64,000 nt of DNA from Alcaligenaceae bacterium (GCA_013416455.1 JACCES010000001.1:248001-312000), one strand, 5' to 3'; shown: positions 35,698 to 45,352, counted from the first letter of the stretch. The notes: generated by a model from the sequence alone, not told the origin. Made by a program: numbers and translations.

Positions 35698-35745
35698 TTG
35701 CCGTGGCGCGGGAGAGCAGGCCACGGCAAGGGGTCGGGCCCCTTG
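35698..35745 (-). terminator. Tandem terminator hairpins after the hydantoinase/DAO operon
   Basis: Two perfect stems lie back to back: CAAGGGG-TCGGG-CCCCTTG (35727-35745) and TTGCCGTGGC, 12 bases, GCCACGGCAA (35698-35729), overlapping by three bases. They sit just past the DAO-gene stop at 35759 and also protect the start region of the divergent cyclase gene. No T run is obvious. The rest of 35516-35697 shows no gene. Confidence 0.55.
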
Positions 35746-35758
35746 GCGCGTCATTTTT

Positions 35759-37102
35759 TCACGGCTGCCGGCGGCTTGCCCGGCGTTGTTCCCTGGCGTC
35801 CTGGAATTGATACCAGCTGCCCACGGCGAACAGGAACCAGGTGTTGCCGAAATAGAGCGGGTGCCGCGGCATTGCGCCGCGATCGAACGCGTTGACCGGT
35901 TCCGTCGACCCCGAAAGGATCTTCCGCCCCAGGCTGTGGCCCAGGTAGCTCATCATTGCAACACCGCTTCCGTTGCAGCCCAGTGCGTAGTACAGGCCAT
36001 CGCCGCCACCGATATGCGGCATGGAATCGAAGGTCATGGCTACATTTCCGCCCCAGGAATGCGTGATCTTCGTGCCTTCCAGCTGGGGAAAGCGCCGCAG
36101 CATCGCCTGGTGGAGCAGCCTGGCGGTGGTATCTTCGCTGGCCGGGATGAAGCGCGCCCGCCCGCCAAAGACCAGCCGCTTTCCATCGGGTGACAAACGA
36201 TAATGATTGACGACGCGGCGGGATTCCGAGACCGCGCGATTCGTCGGCAGAATGCTGCGGGCGAGATCGGGCGGCAGTTCTTCCGTTGCGATCATGTGGC
36301 TGGCGATGGACAGCACTCGCCGCTTGAGGTCGGGCGTCAGCGAACCGGTATGGCCGTTGGTCGCAATCACCACGGTCGTGGCAAAGAATTCCCCCTTGGC
36401 GGTTTTCAGCAGATAGCCGCCCGTCTTTCGTTCAATGGCTTCCACGGCCGCATGGCTCAGGAAGCGGGCGCCCGCGCCGATCGCGGCGTCCAGCATTCCG
36501 CCATGCAGTTGCGCGGGATGCAGGTGCCCGCCGCGTTCGATCAGCGCCGCGCCGTGGTAGAGCGGCGACCCGACTTCCTTGGCAAGCATTTCACGCGTCA
36601 GCATGCGCGCGCGCGCCTGGGTATGTTCGTTGAGCGGCGCAAGCCTGGCCTTCCAGGATTCGTAGTGTTCCGGAATCCACATGGCGGTCAGCCGCCCCGT
36701 CTTGTGCCACCCGCAATCGATGCCGTGCCGTTCGATCAGATGCTCGATATAGGTCATGGAGGCCGCGGCGTCACGCAGCCTGGCCGCCATGCGCGCCTGC
36801 TGCTGGGAGGCGTCCTCGGCGCTTGAAGTGAGCGCCTTCTTCTGCACGTTCACCCCGCCGCTCACCTGGCCGCCGGACCGTGTGCTGGCGCCTTGTCCCA
36901 GTGCGCCGGCCTCGAACACCACCGCGCTGGCGCCGGCTTCCGCCAGCGTCAGGGCGCAACAGGTGCCGGCATAGCCGGCGCCGATGATCGCGACATCGAT
37001 GCGCGCGGGCGGGGCGTCGTCACGCTCCGGCGGCGCGCAGGCTTCCCACCAGTACGGAATCCGCTTGTAGTCCGGTGCGAATATCGAGGCTGCAGCGCTC
37101 AT
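35759..37102 (-). CDS. FAD-dependent amine/amino-acid oxidoreductase (DAO superfamily, PuuB-like)
   Basis: A 447-residue flavoenzyme. The N-terminal FAD-binding motif is DVAIIGAGYAGTCCALTLAEAGASAVVFEAGALGQGASTRSGGQVSGG, followed by the DAO barrel with SHSWGGNVAMTFDSMPHIGGGDGLYYALGCNGSGVAMM. The arrangement matches gamma-glutamylputrescine oxidoreductase and related secondary-amine oxidases. A GGAGGAC ribosome site is present. It lies 18 bases after HyuB and is the last gene of the operon, which suggests oxidation of a product of ring opening or of N-methyl compounds. Substrate not determined. Confidence 0.92.
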   Translation of the reverse strand: MSAAASIFAPDYKRIPYWWEACAPPERDDAPPARIDVAIIGAGYAGTCCALTLAEAGASAVVFEAGALGQGASTRSGGQVSGGVNVQKKALTSSAEDASQQQARMAARLRDAAASMTYIEHLIERHGIDCGWHKTGRLTAMWIPEHYESWKARLAPLNEHTQARARMLTREMLAKEVGSPLYHGAALIERGGHLHPAQLHGGMLDAAIGAGARFLSHAAVEAIERKTGGYLLKTAKGEFFATTVVIATNGHTGSLTPDLKRRVLSIASHMIATEELPPDLARSILPTNRAVSESRRVVNHYRLSPDGKRLVFGGRARFIPASEDTTARLLHQAMLRRFPQLEGTKITHSWGGNVAMTFDSMPHIGGGDGLYYALGCNGSGVAMMSYLGHSLGRKILSGSTEPVNAFDRGAMPRHPLYFGNTWFLFAVGSWYQFQDAREQRRASRRQP

Positions 37103-37120
37103 TTTCCTGTCCTCCGCTCT

Positions 37121-39142
37121 TCAGCATGCGGCCGCGTGCGCGGGGCGCTCCTGGTGTTCGACTTCCGGCAGTTCCGTATAGAGTTCACGGAGCGTTTTGT
37201 AGATGTCCCATATGTCCGCGCCGCCATGTCCGTCGGCGGGAAGGGAGTCGCCGAGCCTGGCGAAGATCTGGTGCTTCACGAAGTGGCGCCATGAAACCGG
37301 GATGGCGGACAGGACGGCCGACAGCGCGGCATAGCGATCCCCGGTCCAGACGTTTTCGAATGCTTCCCGGCCGGGTCCATAATGAAAATGCGGGACGGAC
37401 GCCGGAACCGGCCGCAGCGATCTCAGTCTTGCCGTTTCCGCCGCATCCACCGTCATGCCGCCGGCAATCGCCACCCCGTATTCCGAACGGGCGCGTTCGA
37501 CGGAAACGAAGCCGCACGAGACGTCTTCTAGCACGGCGTCGACCGGGCGCGTATAAGGATGGCCATAGCCGCCGCCGGCCGGCCCCTGCAGGCGGATGAC
37601 GTCGCCGGGCGCGCATTGTACGAGATCAGTGTTGCGAAGCTCGACGGCATCCGGGGTGTCGGGGTTCTTGATGAAGCGGGAGTTGGCGCCCGCGCGCCCG
37701 CCCAGGACGCCCCATGCGGCCAGCGTCGAGCGATTGCGGTTCCGCGCCGTGACCACCGAATTGGGAGTGAGCAGCCTGAACTCCATCGTGGCGGCATTGC
37801 CGCCACGCAGCCGGCCGGCGCCGCCGGTATCCGGAACGAGGCTGTAACGTATGATTTCGATGGGGACTTCCGCTTCGTTGATTTCGACCGGCGTGTTCTT
37901 CAGAAAGGCATTGTTTGCGCCGCAGGCTTCCACGCCGTCACGCAAGGGGCCGCCCCCCGCGCCGCCGCCGCAGGGCCCGATGGACGCCAGGATCTGCCGG
38001 CCGCCGCGGGTGGCGGTCTTGACATTGAGCAGCGTCGAGCCGCCGGCCGGGCATGCCGGCAGGCGGTCGGGCAGGGCCTGGCTGAAGACCCCAAAAGTGC
38101 ATGCCTGTATGACCGCGGCCATCAGGCTGCGCATGCCCACCGCCGCCGGGCGTTCCGGGTTGACCACCGTTCCGCTGGGCAGCACCGCCGAGCACGGGAA
38201 CACGGTGCCCGCGTTCAGCACGTTCTGCGGGCGCAATGTGTGCAGCACGTATATCAGCCCCACAGTGATGAGCGCATGGCGGCCGTCGCCGCCGGTCGGC
38301 ACGTTCAGCGACGAGGCGACCTGCGGATCGCTGCCGGTGAAGTCGAGTTCGAGCTCGTCGCCTTTGACCCGCAGCGTGATATGGATGCGGCAGGGGTAGC
38401 CGCCCACGGAATCCTCGTCGGCATATTCGGAGAAGCGGTATTCGCCGTCGGGAATTTCGCTGATGAGTTCGCGGGCCTGCCGCTCGGCGTATTCCAGGAT
38501 GCGCTGCGAGCCTTCCACGAAGTCTTCGACGCCAAAACGCCGCACGATTTCATGAACCTTCTGTTCCCCGACCTGGAGCGCCGCGATCTGCGCGTTCAGG
38601 TCGCCATGGTTCTGTTCCGGAGCGCGCACATTCACATCGAGGATGCGCAGAATCTTGTCGTCCAGCACGCCGTCGCGCATCAACAGCATGGGCGGAATGC
38701 GTATGCCTTCCTGGTGAACTTCCACCAGGGTGCGCGACAAGGAGGCGGGAACGGCGCCGCCCATATCGGTGTTATGAATATGATTGCCGACGAAGCACAC
38801 CAGGCGGCCTTCCCAGAACACCGGCTTCCACAGGTGCATGTCGGGCGTATGGGTCGCGACAAAACCACTGTAGGGATCGTTGGTCAGGTAGATGTCGCCC
38901 TCGCGGTAGTCGTCGAACATGTCGATCACCGGTTTGTAGTCCAGCCCTGTGTACCAGGTGGCGCCGAACGTCTTGGGCGATGCAAAGGTCTTGCCATCCG
39001 GCGTCATCAACTGCGCCGAAAAATCTTCCGTTTCTTTGACGAAGCTCGAATACGCCGTTCGCATCAGCGTATATCCCATGGCTTCGGCGGCCGCCGTACA
39101 GTGATTGGCCAGTACTTGCAGGCGCAGGTTGTCGATCGTCAT
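37121..39142 (-). CDS. Hydantoinase B/oxoprolinase beta-type subunit
   Basis: A 673-residue protein of the hydantoinase B family (HyuB/acetone carboxylase-like beta subunit). Characteristic segments include FSAQLMTPDGKTFASPKTFGATWYTGLDYKPV, YLTNDPYSGFVATHTPDMHLWKPVF, GNHIHNTDMGGAVPASLSRTLVEVHQEGIRIPP, and the late glycine-rich CGGGAGGGP. With the A subunit it performs ATP-dependent ring opening of hydantoins, 5-oxoproline or N-methylhydantoin. The A subunit is immediately upstream with a five-base gap and AAGGAATA before this start. The C-terminal extension beyond 570 residues is longer than in many members. Confidence 0.93.
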   Translation of the reverse strand: MTIDNLRLQVLANHCTAAAEAMGYTLMRTAYSSFVKETEDFSAQLMTPDGKTFASPKTFGATWYTGLDYKPVIDMFDDYREGDIYLTNDPYSGFVATHTPDMHLWKPVFWEGRLVCFVGNHIHNTDMGGAVPASLSRTLVEVHQEGIRIPPMLLMRDGVLDDKILRILDVNVRAPEQNHGDLNAQIAALQVGEQKVHEIVRRFGVEDFVEGSQRILEYAERQARELISEIPDGEYRFSEYADEDSVGGYPCRIHITLRVKGDELELDFTGSDPQVASSLNVPTGGDGRHALITVGLIYVLHTLRPQNVLNAGTVFPCSAVLPSGTVVNPERPAAVGMRSLMAAVIQACTFGVFSQALPDRLPACPAGGSTLLNVKTATRGGRQILASIGPCGGGAGGGPLRDGVEACGANNAFLKNTPVEINEAEVPIEIIRYSLVPDTGGAGRLRGGNAATMEFRLLTPNSVVTARNRNRSTLAAWGVLGGRAGANSRFIKNPDTPDAVELRNTDLVQCAPGDVIRLQGPAGGGYGHPYTRPVDAVLEDVSCGFVSVERARSEYGVAIAGGMTVDAAETARLRSLRPVPASVPHFHYGPGREAFENVWTGDRYAALSAVLSAIPVSWRHFVKHQIFARLGDSLPADGHGGADIWDIYKTLRELYTELPEVEHQERPAHAAAC

Positions 39143-39147
39143 AGTGC

Positions 39148-41187
39148 TTATTCCTTGCTGATCCGCAGGTTCATGTACTCGTCCACTTGGCAGAGATAGC
39201 CTTGCGGAATCACGGTGGTGCTGTCGTCCTGGGCCACGACCGCCGGGCCTGAGAAGCGGTGGCCGGCGCGCAGGCTGGTGCGTGGATACAGGCCCACGTC
39301 CTGCGTCCCGCCGTCAAGCCACACCGGTATCCGTCTCGCGGGCGATGCATCGCCGGGAGTCAGGGAATGGCGCGCGAATTCCGGTTTGTCGTTCCTGCCG
39401 CTGATCAGAACCCGCAGGCTGATTATCTGTACCGGCGCATGCTCGTCGGCATGCTGATAGATTTTCCGGTGCGTCGCGTGGAAGGCGCGCGCGATATCGG
39501 CGACGGACAGGCCGGCGATGCCGTCGTGCGCCAGCAGGGTATCCAGTTCGTAGCTCTGGCCGCGATAGCGCATTTCGGCCGAAAACACCAGCTTTGCGTG
39601 GTCGAGCGTGCCCTGTTCTTCCAGGAGCCAGGCGCCGGCCTGTTCGGCGAGCCTGGTGAATTCTTCGTGAATGGTTTCGAGGTTGGCGTCGGTCAGATCG
39701 AGATAGACGGTCTTGATGAAGTCGCTCTTCAGGTCGGCGATCAGCCCTCCCAGGGCGCTGAGCGTCCCCGGGTTGGCGGGGACGACGATTTCCTTGACGT
39801 TGAGTTCCCGCGCAAGCAGGCAGCCCAGCATGGGGCCGGCCCCGCCGAAAGCCAGTACCGAGAATTCGCGCAAATCGATGCCGTAACGGGAAACCAGGCC
39901 GCTGACCTCGGCAAACATGCCGGAAACGGCGATCTGGATGATGGCTTCCGCGGTTTCTTCCACGGAAGTCCCGAGCTGTTGCGCCAGTTCGCCCACGGCG
40001 CGGCGGGCGGCTTCGGCATCGATGGACACCGCGTTATAGCCCAGGCCGGTATGGCCGACGAGACCGCAGGCCACGAAGGCATCGGTGATGGTGGCGCGCG
40101 TGCCGCCGCGCCCGTAGCAGACGGGGCCGGGGCGGGAGCCGGCGCTTTCCGGGCCGACCTGGAGCACGCCGAGTGAATCGACCCAGGCGATGGAGCCGCC
40201 GCCGTCGCCGATGGAGGACACGGACACCGAAGGGATGTGGATCTGGAAGTCGCCAATCTGTTCGCCGACGCCGTATTGCGGCTCGCCGTCGAGAATGACG
40301 GCGATATCGGCGCTCGTGCCGCCGATATCCAGGCTCATGCACTGCGGGATTCCGCAAGTGGCGGCAACATGGCTGGCCCCGATGACGCCCGCCGCCGTGC
40401 CGGACAGGATCATCTGCACGCAATCGCGCTTGCCCTGTTCGGCGGTCATTACGCCGCCGTTGGATTTGGTAAGGCGGGGCTCGGGGCTGACACCGGCATT
40501 CTTCAGCGCGATCTGGAGCGACGTAAGGTAGTGGGCCACCTTGGGCTGCACGTAGCCGCCCGTCACGGCGGTGATGGTCCGTTCGTATTCGCGGATGATG
40601 GGCCAGGTTTCGCAAGAGCAGGACACGGGAAGATCGGGCGCGACTTCCTGCACCAGCGCCTTGACCCGCAGTTCGTGCGCGGGGTTGCGATAGGAATGCA
40701 GAAGGGAGATCACGATGCCTTCGGCGCCTGCTTCGAGCGCCGCCCGCGCCGCCCTGCGCACGCTGTCTTCGTCCAGCGGCTGGCGGACGGAGCCGTCCGC
40801 CGCCATGCGCTCCGTGATTCCGAACACCATGTTCCGCTTGATCAGCGGGTCGGGACGCCGGGAAAGCAGGTGGTACATATCCGCCGTCTTCAGCCGGCCG
40901 ATCTCGAGCACGTCGCCGAAGTTTTCGGTGGTGAAGAGCGCCAGTTTGAGGCCGCTGCGCTGGATGACCGTGTTGATCCCGACAGTCGTTCCGTGCGTGA
41001 AATAGGAGATCTGGTCCGGCGGGATGCCGTAGCGCTCGTACAGCTGCGCGATACCGGCGATGACCTCGCTGCCGGGTTCATCGGGTCTTGAAAAGACCTT
41101 CAGACTGTGGATTTCGCGGGTGTCTTCGTCAAAAACGGCGAAGTCGGTGAAGGATCCGCCTATGTCTACGCCAACTCTATAGCCCAT
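39148..41187 (-). CDS. Hydantoinase A/oxoprolinase alpha-type subunit
   Basis: A 679-residue ATP-dependent hydrolase subunit (HyuA/OPLAH N-terminal family). The actin-like ATPase elements are GVDIGGSFTDFAVFD near the start, TTVGINTVIQRSG, MSLDIGGTSADIAVILDG and FGGAGPMLGCLLARELNV. Residues 560-679 form the C-terminal hydantoinase A domain. It pairs with HyuB downstream. Its start is 137 bases from the divergent IclR gene, and the shared gap holds clear palindromic operators close to the IclR start. The likely pathway is use of a cyclic amide as carbon or nitrogen source. Confidence 0.94.
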   Translation of the reverse strand: MGYRVGVDIGGSFTDFAVFDEDTREIHSLKVFSRPDEPGSEVIAGIAQLYERYGIPPDQISYFTHGTTVGINTVIQRSGLKLALFTTENFGDVLEIGRLKTADMYHLLSRRPDPLIKRNMVFGITERMAADGSVRQPLDEDSVRRAARAALEAGAEGIVISLLHSYRNPAHELRVKALVQEVAPDLPVSCSCETWPIIREYERTITAVTGGYVQPKVAHYLTSLQIALKNAGVSPEPRLTKSNGGVMTAEQGKRDCVQMILSGTAAGVIGASHVAATCGIPQCMSLDIGGTSADIAVILDGEPQYGVGEQIGDFQIHIPSVSVSSIGDGGGSIAWVDSLGVLQVGPESAGSRPGPVCYGRGGTRATITDAFVACGLVGHTGLGYNAVSIDAEAARRAVGELAQQLGTSVEETAEAIIQIAVSGMFAEVSGLVSRYGIDLREFSVLAFGGAGPMLGCLLARELNVKEIVVPANPGTLSALGGLIADLKSDFIKTVYLDLTDANLETIHEEFTRLAEQAGAWLLEEQGTLDHAKLVFSAEMRYRGQSYELDTLLAHDGIAGLSVADIARAFHATHRKIYQHADEHAPVQIISLRVLISGRNDKPEFARHSLTPGDASPARRIPVWLDGGTQDVGLYPRTSLRAGHRFSGPAVVAQDDSTTVIPQGYLCQVDEYMNLRISKE

Positions 41188-41281
41188 GCATCAACTCGTT
41201 TCTTTGGTTTGATCGCCGCCGTGTTCCTGATCTGGGGAAAACCCTTCGTCTGTCATGAGGGCAACAATCGCTGTTTCGATG

Positions 41282-41324
41282 TATAATGTTCACTTAATGA
41301 ACATTAATTCCGTTTAGTGAACAT
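41282..41324. promoter_or_regulatory. IclR operators and -10 element in the hyuA-iclR gap
   Basis: AATGTTCA-CTTAA-TGAACATT (41285-41305) is a perfect palindrome with 8-base arms. A second, weaker site (TTC-N8-GAA, 41308-41321) follows in tandem. A TATAAT element (41282-41287) overlaps the first palindrome. Binding would block the IclR promoter and its start codon region, so autorepression and control of divergent hyuAB fit. Confidence 0.7.
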
Positions 41325-41975
41325 ATGGGAAACTTTAACAGGTCGGTTCAGCGCTGTCTAGCGGTGCTGCGTTCGTTTCGCAGCCAACCAAAACAGACGC
41401 TCACCTCGATCGCGAACGAAACCGGGCTTCCCCATCCAACCGTGCTCCGGCTGCTCGGCACGCTCGAAGAAGAAGGGTATGTGCGCCGTGATCAGGGTTT
41501 GTGGACACTGACTCCGCAAATCCTCGAAATCGGCTTCGCGGCCCTGCACAGCATGGGGGTCGATCAGTTCGTCCAGGGGGCTTTGCAAAGCCTGGCGGAC
41601 GAGTTCTCGGGCATCGTGAACCTGGGGGAAAAAAACAACGACGAAGTCATCATCATTGCGCGGGCGACCGGTGCGGGCGAACAGCGCAGCCTGTTCATCA
41701 TGAATCAGCGCGTCGGCAACACATTGCCCGCTTCCAGCGCGCTTTACCGGGCACTGAACGTCACGGAAAACGAATGGTCGATGTCGCGCTATCCCGACCA
41801 CCATGTGGTGTCGGTGGGCATCCCCGTGACCCACGGGGAACCAAGATCCCTGGCGCTCGGCATCTCGGTTTCCATTCAGGCCTTCACACCAGAGCGCATA
41901 GAACACGAAGTCATACCCAGAGCACGTCAGGTCCGCAAGGAAATCCGGCGGCTGATGCATCTGGGCGATATCTGA
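41325..41975 (+). CDS. IclR-family transcriptional regulator (short)
   Basis: A 216-residue IclR-type protein. The winged helix is NRSVQRCLAVLRSFRSQPKQTLTSIANETGLPHPTVLRLLGTLEEEGYVR. The effector domain (FSGIVNLGEKNNDEVIIIARATGAGEQRSLFI to LGISVSIQAF) is complete in outline but about 35 residues shorter than usual. It is divergent from hyuAB-DAO and upstream of a Bug gene, with operators in the promoter gap. The ATG at 41325 lacks a good ribosome site because the operator occupies the space. Confidence 0.9.
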   Translation: MGNFNRSVQRCLAVLRSFRSQPKQTLTSIANETGLPHPTVLRLLGTLEEEGYVRRDQGLWTLTPQILEIGFAALHSMGVDQFVQGALQSLADEFSGIVNLGEKNNDEVIIIARATGAGEQRSLFIMNQRVGNTLPASSALYRALNVTENEWSMSRYPDHHVVSVGIPVTHGEPRSLALGISVSIQAFTPERIEHEVIPRARQVRKEIRRLMHLGDI

Positions 41976-42014
41976 AAGATTCCTTCATACCCAAGCAAGC
42001 AACAGGAGACCCAC

Positions 42015-42980
42015 ATGAAAACTCTGATTCGCACGCTGGCCGCGGCGTCGGTCGTACTGGCCGGCGCCTCGCAGGCACAGACTTACCCCGCAAAGAGCAT
42101 CACCCTTATCGTGCCGTTCGCGGTGGGCGGCATTACCGACATCGTCGGGCGCGGCCTGGCCGATGAACTCAGCAAGGAACTGCAGGTTCCGGTCGTCGTC
42201 GAGAACAGGACGGGGGCGGGCGGGGCGATCGGCGCGCAGGTGGTGTCCCAGGCGGCGCCCGATGGCTACACCATCGGGCTGGCAACCGTCTCGACGCACG
42301 TCGTCAATCCGTCGTGCAACAAGGCCATTGGCTACGATCCGGTCGAAAGCTTTACGCCGGTGGCGCTGTTTGCCCAGGTGCCGAACATCCTGGTGGCGCG
42401 CGCCGACTTCCCCGCCGACAACCTTGCGGAACTCAAGAAGCTGGCTGGCCAGAAATCATCGGACTACACATTCGGCAATACCGGCTACTGCGGATTCGGC
42501 CATTTGCTGGGCGAGCAGCTCAACAATGCGCTGGGGCTGGAGATCCGTCAGGTTCCCTACCGGGGCGGCAGCCAGGCCGTGACCGATCTGCTTGGCGGGC
42601 AGGTAGACCTCATGTTTGACGCCATATCGGGCCACCTGGGCAATCTCAAGGCCGGCAAGCTCAAGGCGCTGGGCATTGCGGCGGAAGCCGAGCAGCCGCT
42701 GTTGCCCGGCGTGAAGCCCTTTGCGGAACAAGGCGCGCCCGCCGTCAACAATCCGTCCTGGTACGGCCTGATCGCACCCGCCCACACCCCGGAACCCGTC
42801 GTGCGCCGGCTTGAAGAAGCGGTGGGCAAGGCGGTCGAGAAAGAGGCCTTCCGCAATACGTTCTATGACATGGGCATCATTCTGACGGCCGCCGGTTCGG
42901 ATGCACTGAAGGAGCGCATCGGCACGGAGCTCGAAGGCACCCGCCGCTTCATCAAAGAGAACAACATCGAAATGCAATGA
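42015..42980 (+). CDS. Bug/TctC-family substrate-binding protein
   Basis: A 321-residue periplasmic protein with a short Sec signal (LIRTLAAASVVLAGASQAQ), the hallmark YPAKSITLIVPFAVGGITDIVGRGLADEL and loops ENRTGAGGAIGAQVVSQAAPDG and VPYRGGSQAVTDLLGGQVDLMFD. Two cysteines (NPSCNKAIG and NTGYCGFG) are placed to form a disulfide, which is less usual for the family. CAGGAGA precedes the ATG. It is 39 bases after the IclR gene and likely part of the hydantoin-type unit. Confidence 0.93.
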   Translation: MKTLIRTLAAASVVLAGASQAQTYPAKSITLIVPFAVGGITDIVGRGLADELSKELQVPVVVENRTGAGGAIGAQVVSQAAPDGYTIGLATVSTHVVNPSCNKAIGYDPVESFTPVALFAQVPNILVARADFPADNLAELKKLAGQKSSDYTFGNTGYCGFGHLLGEQLNNALGLEIRQVPYRGGSQAVTDLLGGQVDLMFDAISGHLGNLKAGKLKALGIAAEAEQPLLPGVKPFAEQGAPAVNNPSWYGLIAPAHTPEPVVRRLEEAVGKAVEKEAFRNTFYDMGIILTAAGSDALKERIGTELEGTRRFIKENNIEMQ

Positions 42981-43044
42981 TGGTCAGGCCTGTTCACGCT
43001 AAAAGGCATCTTGCGCTGGCTGGCCATCGAGCGTCGGGCCAGGC

Positions 43045-43971
43045 ATGCGCGCCGACACCATGAACAGGCCGCCATTACGCCGGCTGCCGGCGACGGGCCA
43101 CTTGCTGTCCCTGGAATCGGCCATCAGAAATGGAAGCATCACTGAAGCGGGCCGCGAGCTCTGCCTTACGCAGAGCGCGATCAGCAAGCAGTTGTCCCAG
43201 CTGGAATCGCAGCTGGGGGTCGAGCTGATCCAACGCACGCCCAGCGGGGTCGTTCCCACCGCGGCGGGGAAACGATATCTTGAGCAGATCGCGCCCCTGC
43301 TGGTCGCGCTGGAAGACGCAACCGTCGCGCTCATGACGAACCGCGGGAAGGGGCGACAGCTTCGCCTGTGCGTCGTTCCGTCGTTTGCTTCCTTCTGGCT
43401 GCTGCCCAGGCTGAGGGAGTTTCAACAGCGCCACCCCGAAATTCTCGTCCATATCACGACGCAAGGCGGGTTGCCCGACCTTGCGGCCCTGCAGTTCGAT
43501 GCGGCCATCGTCAATGTCCAGCCGTCCGACCACCGCTACTGCCACGAGCCTTTTCTGACCGTGGATGCATATGCGGTGTATGCGCCCGCGCTGGCCCCGG
43601 AAACCGGGGGCGGGCGCTTGCGGGCGTCCGACATCGGCATGCTGCCCCTGCTGCACCAGACGACGTTGCCCAATGCCTGGCGGGAATACTTCGCCGCGGC
43701 GGGCGTCGATGGGCGCGATACGGCGGGCGGCCCGCGCTATTCCACCTTGTCGCTTGGCCTGCAGGCCGCGCTGGCGGGCCTGGGCTGCGCGCTGTTGCCG
43801 GATTACGTCACCGAACTTGCGGTAAGAGAGGGCGGCCTGTGCCGCGTGCCCGAGCCGGCATACCGGGTGCCGAGCCCCTATTCGCTTGTCTATGCCAGGC
43901 ACAACGGCGATCAGCCGGCGATCACGGCATTCAGGGACTGGCTCTTCAGCATGACGACGCGGCAACCCTGA
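43045..43971 (+). CDS. LysR-family (GcvA-like) transcriptional regulator
   Basis: A 308-residue LysR protein with DNA-binding core LESAIRNGSITEAGRELCLTQSAISKQLSQLESQLGVELIQR and a GcvA-type effector domain (QFDAAIVNVQPSDHRYCHEPFL). ATG 43045 is used; ATG 43060 in frame is an alternative. It lies 64 bases after the Bug gene and upstream of an Old Yellow Enzyme gene on the same strand. Either may be its target. Confidence 0.91.
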   Translation: MRADTMNRPPLRRLPATGHLLSLESAIRNGSITEAGRELCLTQSAISKQLSQLESQLGVELIQRTPSGVVPTAAGKRYLEQIAPLLVALEDATVALMTNRGKGRQLRLCVVPSFASFWLLPRLREFQQRHPEILVHITTQGGLPDLAALQFDAAIVNVQPSDHRYCHEPFLTVDAYAVYAPALAPETGGGRLRASDIGMLPLLHQTTLPNAWREYFAAAGVDGRDTAGGPRYSTLSLGLQAALAGLGCALLPDYVTELAVREGGLCRVPEPAYRVPSPYSLVYARHNGDQPAITAFRDWLFSMTTRQP

Positions 43972-44137
43972 CCCTTCAACCGTGTCGGCCGCCCCCGGCG
44001 GCGAGCGATGGATCAGGGCCTGCGGCCATGAATATATGGAATGGCCTTCTGACGAAACATCAATTGTTGGAGGTTTCGGGCATCGATACACTGGACTTCG
44101 GCTGATTGATTCAGACACTACCTTGGATAACGTACAA

Positions 44138-45307
44138 ATGCAGATTTCCTCATCGCTTTTTTCTTCCTACTCCCTGCGGGACGTCACATTTCCGAATCGC
44201 ATCGTCGTCGCCCCAATGCAAATGTACCGGGCGCGCCAGGACGGCAAGCTGACCGACTGGCATTTCCAGCACTATGCCAAATGGGCATCCGGCGGTTTCG
44301 GCACCATCATGACCGAAGCGCTCATGGTCGACCCTGTCGGCCGGAATACTTATGGCGACCTGGGCATCTGGGATGACGCGCACATCGAACCGCTGCGGCG
44401 GCTGGCCGATTATCTGCATGAGCAGGGCAGGGTGGCCGCCGCTCAATTGCACCATGCCGGGCCGAAGGCTTCCCGCCAGCGCCCCTGGGAAGGCCTGGGG
44501 CCGCTGGGCGAGGCGGAAGCGGCGCGCGGCGAACGCGGCTGGCAGCCCGTCAGCTCCGTCTCCGCCCGTACCATCGATGGCTGGAATCTGCCTCGCGAAC
44601 TGTCCCAGGACGAAATCAAGGGTCTGGTGCGGAAATACGGGCAGGCCGCCAGGCGGGTTCACCAGGCAGGCTTCGACGTACTGGATATTCACGCCGCCCA
44701 TGGCTACCTTCTGCACTCCTTTCTCTCGCCGATCGCGAACACCCGCGATGATGCCTATGGCGGGGATATCCACGGCCGGATGAGATTCCTGCTCGAAGTG
44801 GTGGAGGCCGTGCGCAGCGAATGGCCCGCCGGCAAGCCCTTGTTCGTGCGCATTTCCTGCGTGGATCGCCGCAAGGACATCGATACAGAGCAGGACGGCT
44901 GGGTGATCGAAGACAGCATCGTGCTGGCCCGCGAACTCGCCGCGAGAGGCGTCGATCTGATCGATTGCTCGTCGGGCGGCATCCGCGCCGAAAACTCCGG
45001 CATGGACTACGTCAAGAAGCGCCAGCCGGTGCGCAAGGGGCATCAAGTGCCTTACGCCGAAGCGATACGGTCGCAAACCGGGATACCGACGATGGCGGTC
45101 GGTGCGATCATCGATGGCCCGCAGGCCGAGCGCATCATTGCCAGCGGCCAGGCGGATCTGGTGGCTATCGGCCGGCAGGCGCTCCGAGATCCGCATTGGG
45201 CGCTGAACGCCGCGCACAGCCTGGGCGTGGATCCCGACTGGAGCCTGTGGCCGCCTTCCTATGGGTGGTGGCTGGCGCTGCGCGAAAAGATCGGCGTCGT
45301 GGACTGA
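44138..45307 (+). CDS. NADH:flavin oxidoreductase, Old Yellow Enzyme family (YqjM-type)
   Basis: A 389-residue FMN TIM-barrel enzyme. YqjM-class motifs are NRIVVAPMQMY near the start, AAQLHHAGPKAS (substrate histidines), DVLDIHAAHGYLLHSFLSPIANTRDDAYGGDIHGRMRF, and late GQADLVAIGRQALRDPHW. It should reduce activated alkenes such as enones or nitro compounds using NAD(P)H. The ATG at 44138 fits the family start; the frame runs open further upstream but without similarity. A strong hairpin follows its stop. Confidence 0.92.
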   Translation: MQISSSLFSSYSLRDVTFPNRIVVAPMQMYRARQDGKLTDWHFQHYAKWASGGFGTIMTEALMVDPVGRNTYGDLGIWDDAHIEPLRRLADYLHEQGRVAAAQLHHAGPKASRQRPWEGLGPLGEAEAARGERGWQPVSSVSARTIDGWNLPRELSQDEIKGLVRKYGQAARRVHQAGFDVLDIHAAHGYLLHSFLSPIANTRDDAYGGDIHGRMRFLLEVVEAVRSEWPAGKPLFVRISCVDRRKDIDTEQDGWVIEDSIVLARELAARGVDLIDCSSGGIRAENSGMDYVKKRQPVRKGHQVPYAEAIRSQTGIPTMAVGAIIDGPQAERIIASGQADLVAIGRQALRDPHWALNAAHSLGVDPDWSLWPPSYGWWLALREKIGVVD

Positions 45308-45324
45308 ACCGCTGCCCGGGCCGG

Positions 45325-45352
45325 GGCGCGCACTTATCAGAAAGTGCGCGCC
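45325..45352 (+). terminator. Strong hairpin after the Old Yellow Enzyme gene
   Basis: GGCGCGCACTT-ATCAGA-AAGTGCGCGCC is a perfect 11-base stem with a six-base loop starting 17 bases after the stop codon. No U tract follows. It may be a rho-independent-like or mRNA-end hairpin. Confidence 0.55.

Noticed and set aside
37559-39199. A 546-codon plus-strand frame opposite hydantoinase B
   Set aside because: Antisense shadow; no features.
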